Shown here in pieces: positions 54,099 to 62,234 of a stretch of 64,000 bases of DNA. The stretch lies in contig NZ_JAATWC010000010.1 in the NCBI RefSeq assembly GCF_012979235.1, positions 1 through 64,000 of the forward strand. The letters run 5' to 3'. This stretch comes from Dissulfurirhabdus thermomarina (GTDB lineage Bacteria > Desulfobacterota > Dissulfuribacteria > Dissulfuribacterales > Dissulfurirhabdaceae). The first letter of the stretch is position 1, and the number at the start of each line of letters is the position of its first letter. The position numbers and the translations under genes are program-made. The notes below the pieces were generated by a model that searched no databases, was not told where the DNA came from, and saw only the letters and a program-made list of their open reading frames with translations.

Positions 54099-54243
54099 CC
54101 GGTGGGGAATTTTCCCTCACACTATCCGGTCGGTGCCGGTTTGGCAACGGGGCGGGGGCCGCCGCGGCGTTCCCGGTCCCCTTCACCTCATCGGCGTCGC
54201 CCCCGGCGAGGGTAAATGCCCCGGGGCGGCGTCATCCCGGCGG

Positions 54244-55461
54244 CTACGGCCGCAGGAAGAGGGTGTGGACGAGGCGGTAGCCCCCGAGCCACGTGCCCAC
54301 CAGGCTGCCGATGCTCGGGAGCACGAAGGAGAGGAAGACCCGGAGGAGGCGGTTGCGCCACCAGGCCGTCGGGCGGGTGATGTCGGCGCCGGCCCGCTCG
54401 AAGTCGGCCACCAGAGGCGGGCGGACGTAGGCCTGGACCAGGGCGGTGACGTACCCGGCGCCGATCACGGGGGTGAGGCTGGTGACGGGCGCCGCCAGGA
54501 AGGCGGCGGCCAGGGTGGCCGGGTGGGCGAGGGCCAGGAGGGCCCCGGCGGCGCTGGGGATCCCGTTGGCGAGGACCCAGTAGACGAGGTCGTCCCCGGC
54601 GGCCGCCGCGCCCTTGCGGACGGCCACGGCGGCGAGAAGGGCGAGGATGAGCCCCGGCACCCCCCATGCCGCGGCCCGGGCCGCGGGGGACGGAGGCGGC
54701 ACCTCCTCCAAGGCCGCGAGGTCCGCACCCCGCCCCTCGATGAGGCGGCGGCGGATCCCCGCCACGTGTCCGGCCCCCACCACGGCCGCCACGCGGCCGC
54801 CCGGCGCCCGGCGGATCCTCTCGGCGATGTAGGCGTCCCGTTCGTCGATGAGCACCTCCTTGAGGGAGGGGAGGGTCTCGCCGAGCTCGCGGATGAGCCC
54901 GTTCAGGACGTCGGACCGCTTGAGTTCCTCCACCCGCTCGGGGGTGAGATCCACGCGCTCGAAGAGCCCGGCGGCGAGCGAGGCGGCGAGGGTGAGCCTC
55001 CGGAGGACGGGGGTCCGGCGCCAGGCCCGCTTCAACGTGATCCGGACGTCCCGGTCGGCGAGCACCACCTCGGCCCCGGCCGCCTCGGCCCAGCGGGCGG
55101 CCTCGAGGAATTCCGTCCCGGGCGGGACGCCGAGGCGGTGGCCGATGCGGCGCTGGTAGGCGGCCAGGGCCAGGTTGGCGACGAGGGTCGCCAGCTGGCG
55201 CTGCCGGATGACGGCCTTGAGGTCCAGGGCCGTCCACCACTCCCGCTGTGACATGGCCCGGTACCGGCGGGGATCGAGCTCCACGCACACAGCGTCCGGG
55301 CGCTCGGCCTCGAGGGTGCGGCGGACGAGATCCACCGACGACCGGGAGACGTGGGCCGTGCCGATCAGCACGATCTCCCGCCGGCCGAGGCGGACCCGGT
55401 GGACGTCGGCGGGGTCCTGGCCGGCGGGCGGAGCCGGGTTCGGTTCGGGGCGATCCATCAT
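54244..55461 (-). CDS. TraB/PrgY-family membrane protein
   Basis: The 405-residue protein has the TraB domain (about 28-230) with IVLIGTAHVSRSSVDLVRRT, VCVELDPRRYRAM and the second motif VVGAGHVAGI, where His/Glu residues may bind metal. The C-terminal part (about 265-400) has four or five hydrophobic segments. Enterococcal TraB/PrgY reduces peptide pheromone activity and homologues occur widely in bacteria, archaea and mitochondria; the bacterial role is unclear. It lies 37 bp after ubiD and may end the operon. Confidence 0.85.
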   Translation of the reverse strand: MMDRPEPNPAPPAGQDPADVHRVRLGRREIVLIGTAHVSRSSVDLVRRTLEAERPDAVCVELDPRRYRAMSQREWWTALDLKAVIRQRQLATLVANLALAAYQRRIGHRLGVPPGTEFLEAARWAEAAGAEVVLADRDVRITLKRAWRRTPVLRRLTLAASLAAGLFERVDLTPERVEELKRSDVLNGLIRELGETLPSLKEVLIDERDAYIAERIRRAPGGRVAAVVGAGHVAGIRRRLIEGRGADLAALEEVPPPSPAARAAAWGVPGLILALLAAVAVRKGAAAAGDDLVYWVLANGIPSAAGALLALAHPATLAAAFLAAPVTSLTPVIGAGYVTALVQAYVRPPLVADFERAGADITRPTAWWRNRLLRVFLSFVLPSIGSLVGTWLGGYRLVHTLFLRP

Positions 55462-55498
55462 GACGCGCCCCGGAATCTACACCGGGCGGGGCGGAGCG

Positions 55499-57352
55499 TC
55501 ACGCCTCCACGTCGAGGATCCCGTGGAGGGACCGGCCCGGGGCCGCCAGGGCCTCGATGCGCCGGATGACCGCCGGGTCTTCCTCCAGCGGCGGGGCGTG
55601 GTGGGGCTTGCGCCGGGCGTCGATGACGAGCGGCCCCTCGCAGCCCCAGTGCTTGGCCCGGGTGAAGGCGCCGGCGCCGTAGACGTCGCCGGCAGGGTCC
55701 GCCCGGGTGAAGGTGGTCCAGAGGAAGTCGTCCAGGGAGCGGGCCGCGGCCGCCGAGTCGTCCGCCACCACCACCAGGGCGAAGGAGCGGAGCGGGTGCC
55801 CGGCGGCGAGCGCCGCGGCGAGCCGCTCCATCTCCGGGTCGCGGCCCGGGCGCCAGTGGCGGCACGGCGGGCCCGTGACCGCCGCCACCCCCGGAAGGCA
55901 GGCGGCCGGGGACCGGAAGCCCACCGGGAGCGGCAGCCGCGCCGGGACCGCCTCCGGCAGCTTGCGGCGCTTGGGCCCCGCGGCGGCGATCACCACCTTG
56001 GAACCCCGGTGGAGGCCGGTCCCGGTGTAGTCCAGGGTGTCCACGGTGGTCCGGGTCTGAAAGTGGAGGTCCCGGCGCCAGTCCACCCGCTCGAGCACGT
56101 GGCGGAAGAAGGCGGCCACGTCCCGGGGGTCGAGGTCCGGGTCGTCCTCCCGGGCGGCGATGAGGAGGAACTTGGCCAGGGAGAGCTGGCCCGTCCCGAG
56201 GATGGCGTTGGCCTGGGTGAGGATCTCCATGGGCCCCCGGCGTTCGGCGTAGGGGACGTAGCGCTCGCTGCCCACGGCGAGGAGGAGGGGGTGCACACCG
56301 GCGGCGTCCACGGCGTGGACGGCCTTCACCCCGGGGATGACCCGGGGGATGGCGGGGGCGGTCAGCTCGTGCACGAGGGCGCCGAGGTGGGTGTCCTCCT
56401 GGGGCGGCCGGCCCACCGTGGTGAAGGGCCAGACGGCCCCCGGGCGGTGGGTGACCCGTTCCACCCGGAGCACCGGGAACTCGTGCACCAGGCTGTAGTA
56501 GCCGAGGTGGTCTCCGAAGGGGCCCTCGGGCAGGGTGCGCCCGGGTTCCACGGTGCCGCTGATGCAGAAGTCGGCCTCGGCGGGCACCGGAAGTTCCCCG
56601 GGGCGCCGGACGAGGCGGAGCCGCCGGCCGCCGAGGAGCCCGGCGAAGGCGATTTCGGGGACCCCCTCCGGAAGCGGCATCACCGCGGCCACGGCGAGGC
56701 ACGGCGGGCCGCCGACGAAGACGTTGACCCGGAGGGGGACCCCCCGCTCCAGGGCCTCGGCGTGGTGGACGCCGATGCCGCGGTGGATCTGGTAGTGGAG
56801 GCCCGCCTCCAGGCCCGGCCGGTAGCGCCCGCCGGTGATCTGGATGCGGTACATGCCGAGGTTGGAGCCCCTGAGGCCCGGGCGGGCGGGGCTTTCGGAG
56901 TAGACCTGGGGCAGGGTGACGAAGGCGCCGCCGTCCCCCGGCCAGCACCGGAGGCGGGGGAGGTCCAGGAGGCCGGCCCGGTGGGCCAGCACGGGGCCGT
57001 TCGGGACGATCCGGGGCCACATGCGGAGGGCGGCCGGCAGGAGCGAAAGGGCCCGCCCCGGGGACCGGAGGGCCTCGGCGGGCCGGGCCAGGAGCGCCGC
57101 CGCCCGTTCCAGGTCCTCCAGGGTGTCCCGGAAGAGGTACCGGGTGCGTTCCATGGTGCCGAACAGGTTGGCGAGCAGGGGGAAGCGGCAGCCCTTGACC
57201 CGGGTGAAGAGGAGGGCGGGCCCCCCCGCCCGGAAGACGCGGCGCTGGATGGCCGCCGCCTCGAGATCCGGGTCCACCGGCTCCCGCACCCGGACGAGGT
57301 CGCCCCGGGCCTCGAGGTCGTGGATGCACTCGGCGAGGTTCCGGTAGCCCAC
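55499..57352 (-). CDS. UbiD-family prenylated-FMN decarboxylase
   Basis: The 617-residue protein belongs to the UbiD family, which uses prenylated FMN to decarboxylate aromatic or unsaturated acids. Family parts include GSNLGMYRIQITGGRYRPGL, the GIGVHHAEALERG metal/flavin region and the LPEGPFGDHLGYYS motif carrying the catalytic acidic residues. It is longer than E. coli UbiD (497), nearer to menaquinone-pathway and other long forms; a futalosine-type menaquinone role is possible. GTG 57352 starts just 4 bp after the NUDIX stop. UbiX, which makes the cofactor, is not in the window. Confidence 0.88.
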   Translation of the reverse strand: MGYRNLAECIHDLEARGDLVRVREPVDPDLEAAAIQRRVFRAGGPALLFTRVKGCRFPLLANLFGTMERTRYLFRDTLEDLERAAALLARPAEALRSPGRALSLLPAALRMWPRIVPNGPVLAHRAGLLDLPRLRCWPGDGGAFVTLPQVYSESPARPGLRGSNLGMYRIQITGGRYRPGLEAGLHYQIHRGIGVHHAEALERGVPLRVNVFVGGPPCLAVAAVMPLPEGVPEIAFAGLLGGRRLRLVRRPGELPVPAEADFCISGTVEPGRTLPEGPFGDHLGYYSLVHEFPVLRVERVTHRPGAVWPFTTVGRPPQEDTHLGALVHELTAPAIPRVIPGVKAVHAVDAAGVHPLLLAVGSERYVPYAERRGPMEILTQANAILGTGQLSLAKFLLIAAREDDPDLDPRDVAAFFRHVLERVDWRRDLHFQTRTTVDTLDYTGTGLHRGSKVVIAAAGPKRRKLPEAVPARLPLPVGFRSPAACLPGVAAVTGPPCRHWRPGRDPEMERLAAALAAGHPLRSFALVVVADDSAAAARSLDDFLWTTFTRADPAGDVYGAGAFTRAKHWGCEGPLVIDARRKPHHAPPLEEDPAVIRRIEALAAPGRSLHGILDVEA

Positions 57353-57356
57353 GGGC

Positions 57357-57890
57357 CTACCCGTCGTGCCCCGGGCCGGGCCCTTCGCCGGCCTCCGCCA
57401 GGAGGCGTCGGAGGGCGGCGAGCCCGTCCGGGGTGAAGGGCTCGCCGCGGGCCGCCATGGCCAGGACCTCTGGGATCTCCATGAAGGCGCCGCTTTCGAC
57501 TTCTTCCGGCTGGAGGACCACCGGCCCGTCGTGGACGCAGGTGAAGACCCGGCCGAAGACGTGGTTGCCGGCCTCCCGGTGCTCGAAGTCGAAGCGGCGG
57601 TCCAGGGCCACGCCCCGGATGCCGAGTTCCTCGGCGAGCTCCCGCGCCGCGGCCGCCTCGTAGGTCTCGCCCTCGAGCACCACGCCGCCGGCCGCCACGT
57701 CGTGGCAGCCGGGGTAGACGTCCTTCGTCCGGGTGCGCCGGTGGACGAAGAGGCGGCCCGCGCCGTCGAAGACGAAGACGTAGGCCGCCCGGTGGGGGAG
57801 GGCCCGTTCCCGCATGCGCCGGCGCGGCAGGGCACCCACCACCCGGTTGGCCCCGTCCACGATCGCCACCCGTTCCTCGGCGGGGTTCAC
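57357..57890 (-). CDS. NUDIX hydrolase, isopentenyl-diphosphate isomerase-like
   Basis: The 177-residue protein shows the Nudix box GVVLEGETYEAAAARELAEE followed by LGI, within a fold close to IDI-type and YfcD-like enzymes (HRRTRTKDVYPGCHDVAAGG). The substrate is a nucleoside or isoprenoid diphosphate and cannot be fixed by reading. GTG 57890 overlaps the pyk stop (GTGA), so the two are coupled. It precedes ubiD by 4 bp. Confidence 0.85.
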   Translation of the reverse strand: MNPAEERVAIVDGANRVVGALPRRRMRERALPHRAAYVFVFDGAGRLFVHRRTRTKDVYPGCHDVAAGGVVLEGETYEAAAARELAEELGIRGVALDRRFDFEHREAGNHVFGRVFTCVHDGPVVLQPEEVESGAFMEIPEVLAMAARGEPFTPDGLAALRRLLAEAGEGPGPGHDG

Positions 57891-59320
57891 GGCGCCGCCT
57901 CCGCCCCGGGGGCCTGGGCCACCTTCAGGAGGTTCGTGGTGCCAGGGATCCCGGGCGGGAGCCCGGCGGTGACCACCAGCCGCTCGCCCGGGCGGAGCCA
58001 CCCGGACTCCATGGCCCGGGCCACGGCCTCCCGCTCCATCTCTTCCTCGGCGCCCACGGCCTCGGCGAGCACGGGGAAGGCCCCCCAGGTGAGGGCCAGC
58101 CGGCGGTAGGTCTCGACCTTCGGGGTGAGCGCGAGCACGGGCTGGCGGGGCCGGTACTTGGCCACGAGGCGGGTGGTGCTCCCGGTCTGGGTATAGGTGG
58201 CGATGGCCGAGGCCCCTACCTCCGCGGCCATGCGGCCGGCGGCCCGGGCCACGGCCTCCTGGACGTCGAGGAAGCGCCCGCCGGGCAGGCGGGCGGCCCA
58301 GGTGTCGTAGGGGAAGGTGGCCTCCGCCTCCTCGGCGATCCGGGCCATGGTCTCCACCGCCCGGACCGGGTGCCGCCCGGCGGCGGTCTCCTCGGAGAGC
58401 ATGACGGCGTCGCTGCCGTCGAGGATGGCGTTGGCCACGTCGGTGACCTCGGCCCGGGTGGGCCGCGGGCTCTCCACCATGGACCGGAGCATCTGGGTGG
58501 CGGTGATCACGGGTTTGCCGGCGGCGTTGGCCCGGGCGATGAGGTCCTTCTGGACACGGGGGATCCGTTCCACCGGGATCTCCACCCCGAGGTCGCCCCG
58601 GGCCACCATGAGTCCGTCCACCTCCTGGAGGATCTCGTCGATGCGGCCGAGGGCCTCGTGTTTTTCGATCTTGGCGATGAGGGGGAGATCCCCGCCGAGG
58701 GACCGCATGAGCCGGCGCGCCTCCCGGACCTCCGCCGCCGAGCGCACGAAGGAGAGGGCCACCAGGTCCACCCCCTCCCGGAGCCCGAAGGCGAGGTCCG
58801 CCCGGTCCTTCCCGGTGAGGGCGGGCACCTGGAGCGATCGGGTCGGCAGGTTGATCCCCTTGTGGGCGCCGAGGGGCCCGCCCACCACCACGCGGCAGCG
58901 GATGTCCGTCTCGGTGGTCTCGTCCACCGACAACTCCAGGGCGCCGTCGCTCAGGAGCAGGGTGTCGCCTGGCCGGACCTGGCGCGGCAGCTCCGGCCAG
59001 GTGAGGGAGACCTCGTGCGCGTCGCCGGGGACGTCCCGGCTGGTGAGGGTGAAGGGACGCCCCGATTCCAGGTGGACGGTGCCGGCCGCGAGGGGCCCGG
59101 TGCGGATCTTGGGGCCGGCGAGGTCCTGGAGCACGGCCACCGGGCGCCCGGCCTCGGCGGCGAGGCGCCGGACGCGGGCGATGACCTCCCGGTGCTCGTC
59201 GTGGGTGCCGTGCGAGAAGTTGAGGCGGGCCACGTCCACCCCGGCCCGGATGAGGGCCGAGAGGATCCCTTCATCCCGGGACGCCGGGCCGATGGTGGCG
59301 ATGATCTTGGTGCGCCGCAT
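57887..59320 (-). CDS. pyk: Pyruvate kinase
   Basis: The 477-residue glycolytic enzyme converts phosphoenolpyruvate and ADP to pyruvate and ATP. It opens with RTKIIATIGPASRDEGILSA, has ARLNFSHGTHDEH and KIRTGPL, the active-site MVARGDLGVEIP and the ATQMLRSMVESPRPTRAEVT motif. The lysine that contacts the phosphate is in IAKIEKHEAL. Length matches bacterial type I enzymes. It lies 18 bp after the Cys-rich protein gene and overlaps the NUDIX gene. Confidence 0.97.
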   Translation of the reverse strand: MRRTKIIATIGPASRDEGILSALIRAGVDVARLNFSHGTHDEHREVIARVRRLAAEAGRPVAVLQDLAGPKIRTGPLAAGTVHLESGRPFTLTSRDVPGDAHEVSLTWPELPRQVRPGDTLLLSDGALELSVDETTETDIRCRVVVGGPLGAHKGINLPTRSLQVPALTGKDRADLAFGLREGVDLVALSFVRSAAEVREARRLMRSLGGDLPLIAKIEKHEALGRIDEILQEVDGLMVARGDLGVEIPVERIPRVQKDLIARANAAGKPVITATQMLRSMVESPRPTRAEVTDVANAILDGSDAVMLSEETAAGRHPVRAVETMARIAEEAEATFPYDTWAARLPGGRFLDVQEAVARAAGRMAAEVGASAIATYTQTGSTTRLVAKYRPRQPVLALTPKVETYRRLALTWGAFPVLAEAVGAEEEMEREAVARAMESGWLRPGERLVVTAGLPPGIPGTTNLLKVAQAPGAEAAP

Positions 59321-59338
59321 GGGGCTCTCCGGCCGGGC

Positions 59339-59728
59339 TCAGCGGACGGTGACCGAGAGATCCCCCTGGATCTCGCAGCCGATGGTGACCCGTGAGTTGC
59401 CGAGGGGCAGGGTCTTCGGGGGGCCGTGGAAGTCCGTCTCGCCCTCGCCCAGGACCTTGCCGTCGAGGAGGATCCGGTAGCGGCCGATGCAGTGGTCGTT
59501 GCGGAGGTACATGGCGACCTTCCGGCACTTCCGGCACTTCTTGCAGCACTTGCAGGCCCTGCACGGGGTGACCCGCTCCTCGGTCACCACGCCGCAGGCC
59601 CCGTCGGCGATCCGGAAGTAGCGCCCGGCGGCCGCGGGCGCCGCGGCGAAGAGGCAGGCGCAGAGAGCCGCCGCCACGGCCGGGGCCCGCCGCCGGAAGG
59701 TCAGGTGTCGTCGTCGCTGCAGCCGCAC
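59339..59728 (-). CDS. Secreted Cys-rich protein with dense cysteine-lysine cluster
   Basis: The 129-residue protein has a basic N-terminus and signal peptide (about 1-35, AAALCACLFAAAPAAAG), then GACGVVTEERVTPCRACKCC and KKCRKCRK, giving six cysteines in about thirteen residues. Further cysteines follow at NDHC and GCE. The cluster could bind metal or iron-sulfur. The C-terminal half (about 75-129) is a beta-like domain, VTIGCEIQGDLSVTVR. GTG 59728 is chosen because GGGGGAG stands 8 bases upstream; it then overlaps the upstream zinc-ribbon gene by 28 bp. A GTG at 59764 is possible. Not recognised. Confidence 0.6.
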   Translation of the reverse strand: MRLQRRRHLTFRRRAPAVAAALCACLFAAAPAAAGRYFRIADGACGVVTEERVTPCRACKCCKKCRKCRKVAMYLRNDHCIGRYRILLDGKVLGEGETDFHGPPKTLPLGNSRVTIGCEIQGDLSVTVR

Positions 59729-59871
59729 GTGTCGCGCTCCCCCCGGCACCAGGGGCAGAGCCACTCCCCCGAGGCCTCGTCCAGGACCAGCTCCCGCACC
59801 GGGAGCCGGGCTCCGCAGGCGGTGCAGGCGGCCTCCTCCGGTGCGCCGCCTTCCGGGGCCTCCGGCGTCAC
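59701..59871 (-). CDS. Very small zinc-ribbon protein
   Basis: The 56-residue protein has a four-cysteine knuckle pair: ACTACGARLP and LCPWC, followed by TCGCSDDDT. It should bind one zinc ion, perhaps more. GTG 59871 overlaps the stop of the NUDIX gene (GTGA), evidence for a real coupled gene despite its size. Similar short proteins are often found near nucleic-acid or metal genes. Function unknown. Confidence 0.65.
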   Translation of the reverse strand: MTPEAPEGGAPEEAACTACGARLPVRELVLDEASGEWLCPWCRGERDTCGCSDDDT

Positions 59872-60311
59872 CGGCGCCGCCGCCCGAGGGCCTGCGCCAC
59901 CAGGCGCCGTTCCCCGGGGTAGTCGAGGAGGGCCAGGGCCTTCCTGGGCCGGAGCCACCGGACCTCGGCCACCTCGTCGTCGTCCATGGGCCCGGCGGGC
60001 CCGGCCGGCCGCATGTGCCAGAAGCGGACCACCTTGGGGCGGCCGTCCACCTGGTAGCGGATCTCCCCGGCGAAGGCCCCCAGGCGGACCGGCATCCCCG
60101 TCTCTTCCCGGACCTCCCGCGCGGCGGCCTCGGCGAAGGTCTCGCCGTCGTCGAGCTTGCCCTTGGGGAGGCACCAGTCCCCGTAGCGATGGCGGCGGAT
60201 CACGGCGAGGCGCCTGAAGAGGCGGCCTTTCCAGAGCAGCCCGCCGGCCGCCCGGATGGCGAAGTCCGGGATGTCGTCCTCGCCGGTCTCTTCGGGACGT
60301 GGATGGTTCAT
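59868..60311 (-). CDS. NUDIX hydrolase (MutT-like)
   Basis: The 147-residue protein has an intact Nudix box, GKLDDGETFAEAAAREVREE followed by TGM, within AAGGLLWKGRLFRRLAVIRR and WCLPKGK. It probably hydrolyses a dinucleoside polyphosphate (Ap4A type) or an oxidised nucleotide. It lies 88 bp downstream of selD and is coupled to a 56-residue zinc-ribbon gene. Confidence 0.9.
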   Translation of the reverse strand: MNHPRPEETGEDDIPDFAIRAAGGLLWKGRLFRRLAVIRRHRYGDWCLPKGKLDDGETFAEAAAREVREETGMPVRLGAFAGEIRYQVDGRPKVVRFWHMRPAGPAGPMDDDEVAEVRWLRPRKALALLDYPGERRLVAQALGRRRR

Positions 60312-60399
60312 GGCGTGTCCGGGCCGGCGGCCGCCGCGCGGCCGCCCGTCAGGATCATATAGTGGATGCGGGCCGGATCGTCAAACGGGTTCGGCGGGG

Positions 60400-61446
60400 T
60401 CACGGCAGCACCCGGATCCAGGGCGGCCCGCCGGCGGCGGCCCGGCCCACCCGGGCCGCCCGTACCCCGGCCGCCCGGAGGCGCGAGACCAGGGCCTCGG
60501 CGTCCGCCTCGGGGAGGGCGAAGAGGAGCCCCCCGGAGGTCTGGGGGTCGAAGAGGAGTTCCTCCCGGGCCGCCTCCAGGTCGGCCAGGCGTTCCCATGC
60601 CCCGGCCACCAGGGCCCGGTTGGGGCGGTTGCTCCCGGTGGTCTCCCCCTTCCGGTACATCTCGAGGGCATGGGGGTAGAAGGAAAGGGCGGCGTAGGAG
60701 ATCTCCAGGCGGACGCCGCTGCCCTTGGCCATCTCCAGGGCGTGGCCGAGGAGGCCGAACCCCGTGACATCGGTGCAGGCGTGGACCTCGAGGCCGCCGG
60801 CCGCCTCCATGGCCGGCCCGTTCAGGGAGGCGAGTTCCGGGAGGACGGCCTCCATCTCGGGCCAGGGCAGGCGGCCGGAGCGGCAGGCGTTGAAGAGGAC
60901 GCCGGAGCCCAGGGACTTGGTGAGGACCAGGGCGTCCCCGGGCCGGGCCCCGCAGTTGGTGAGCACCCGGTCCGGGTGGACGAGCCCGGTGACGGCCAGG
61001 CCGTACTTGGGTTCGAGGTCGTCCACGGAATGCCCCCCCACCAGGGAGGCCCCCGCCTCGCGGACCTTGTCGTTCCCGCCCCGGAGGATCTCCCGGAGAA
61101 GGCCGAGATCCAGCTTCTTGCTGGGGAACATCACGAGGTTGAGGGCCGTGACGGGGCGCCCCCCCATGGCGTAGACGTCGGAGAGGGCGTTGGCCGCGGC
61201 CACCTGGCCGAACCAGTAGGGGTCGTCCACCGGGGGCGTGATGAAGTCCGCGGTGCTGATCACGGCAAGGTCGGGCCGGACCCGGTAGACCGCGGCGTCG
61301 TCGGCGGTCTCGTAGCCGACGATGAGGTCCGGGTCCGAGGGCGGCACGAGGCCGGCCAGGGCGTCCGACAGCACGGTCGGGCCGATCTTGGCCGCTCAGC
61401 CGCAGGTCCGGGACAGCCGGGTGAGTGTCTTCTTCTGGAACCACAT
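60400..61446 (-). CDS. selD: Selenide, water dikinase SelD with in-frame UGA (selenocysteine)
   Basis: The 348-residue enzyme makes selenophosphate from selenide and ATP for selenoprotein and selenium-tRNA synthesis. The N-terminus reads WFQKKTLTRLSRTCG, then UGA, then AAKIGPTVLSDALAG; SelD has Cys or Sec followed by a Lys at this site, so codon 17 (61396-61398) is read as selenocysteine. The rest is normal: GYETADDAAVYRVRPDLAVI, ANALSDVYAMGGRPVTALNL and GGHSVDDLEPKYGLAVTG. ATG 61446 has a weak GGAG upstream. A frame starting at 61374 is only the part after the UGA and is not complete. Confidence 0.93.
61365..61380 (-). promoter_or_regulatory. Candidate SECIS hairpin in selD mRNA
   Basis: Starting 16 bases after the UGA, CCGAC-CGTGCT-GTCGG can form a 5-bp stem with a 6-base loop containing GU. 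The position matches bacterial SECIS elements read by SelB. Confidence 0.5.
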
Positions 61447-61575
61447 GGCGCCGTGCCGCGCTCCTTTCGAATGTTTCCATTTAGCCGGATCGGGGCGCGG
61501 ACGGCAACTCGGATAGGCGGCGGCGATGGAGGACCCGGATTGGATCGAGCCGGGCGATGACGGGCGCAAGAGAAA

Positions 61576-61597
61576 GGGGCCGGCTGTCGCCGGCCCC
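61576..61597 (-). terminator. Rho-independent terminator of the small membrane-protein gene
   Basis: GGGGCCGGC and GCCGGCCCC form a 9-bp stem with a 4-base loop. On the minus strand TTTCTCTT follows. It lies 48 bp after the stop at 61645. Confidence 0.8.
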
Positions 61598-61644
61598 GGA
61601 TCTTTCGCGAACAGGCCGGGCGCGCCGCCCGGCTCGAACCCGGA

Positions 61645-61872
61645 CTAGCCGCCCGTCACGGCACCCCACCAGCTGTGGATGAAGCCCAGGGGACCGCCGG
61701 CTTCCACCATGCCGCCCACGATGCTGGCCAGGACCCAGAGCGCGAAGAGCCCGAAGGCGATGAAGCCCATGGCGAAGGAAGCGGTGACCAGGGGATAGAG
61801 CAACCGGCGGGTCCGGAGACCGGCAAAGCTTTCTTCGTACCAACTTCTGGCCGCAGCGATGGTTTCCTGCAT
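61645..61872 (-). CDS. Small single- or double-span membrane protein, unknown function
   Basis: The 75-residue protein has a soluble start (MQETIAAARSWYEESFAGLR) and a long hydrophobic part (about 25-58: LLYPLVTASFAMGFIAFGLF and ALWVLASIVGG). The C-terminus is short and glycine-rich. AAGGAGG stands before the ATG. It has its own terminator and an AT-rich upstream region with two inverted repeats, so it is a single-gene unit under its own control. Not recognised. Confidence 0.75.
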   Translation of the reverse strand: MQETIAAARSWYEESFAGLRTRRLLYPLVTASFAMGFIAFGLFALWVLASIVGGMVEAGGPLGFIHSWWGAVTGG

Positions 61873-62234
61873 GGCGTCCTCCTTGCTGAGTAGGTGGTAT
61901 GAGCCCCGTCTTTAAGCTTTGGCCTTAAACTAACACCATTATCGGCGCCTGTCAAGAAAAAATTAAATAAAAACAATATGTTATTGTAAATTCAAACTGG
62001 CAGGAAAAGAACTCATGGGAAGTCATGGTTTCCCCAAAAAAGAAAATACCAGCATTTTGGTCAGAAAAGATGTCAAGAAACCGTGCACCACGGGGGCGTT
62101 TCTCCGAGCCCGTGGGAGGGGGGCGCGTGGTGCGGCCCGCGCGTTCTCAAGGCCCGGGCCGCCCGTGCCGATGAAATACGGGGAAGGGGCGCGCCGCCGG
62201 CGCGCCCCTTGCCGACATCTCCCCAGGAGCCCCC
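61873..62234. other. AT-rich divergent regulatory region
   Basis: No gene is supported. Two inverted repeats lie here: TTTAAG-7-CTTAAA (61911-61929) and ACAATA-TGT-TATTGT (61973-61987). Both are in the most AT-rich segment of this part of the window and are operator candidates for the 75-residue protein. A GC-rich hairpin lies at 62186-62208. Confidence 0.5.
62186..62208 (+). terminator. Strong GC hairpin before slt
   Basis: GGGGCGCGCC and GGCGCGCCCC form a 10-bp stem with a 3-base loop, followed by only TT. It lies 26 bp before the slt start. It may end a short upstream transcript or affect slt translation. Confidence 0.5.

Noticed and set aside
62015-62234. A possible small gene upstream of slt starting at 62015.
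   Set aside because: The frame continues out of phase through slt, its sequence is low in complexity and there is no ribosome binding site.
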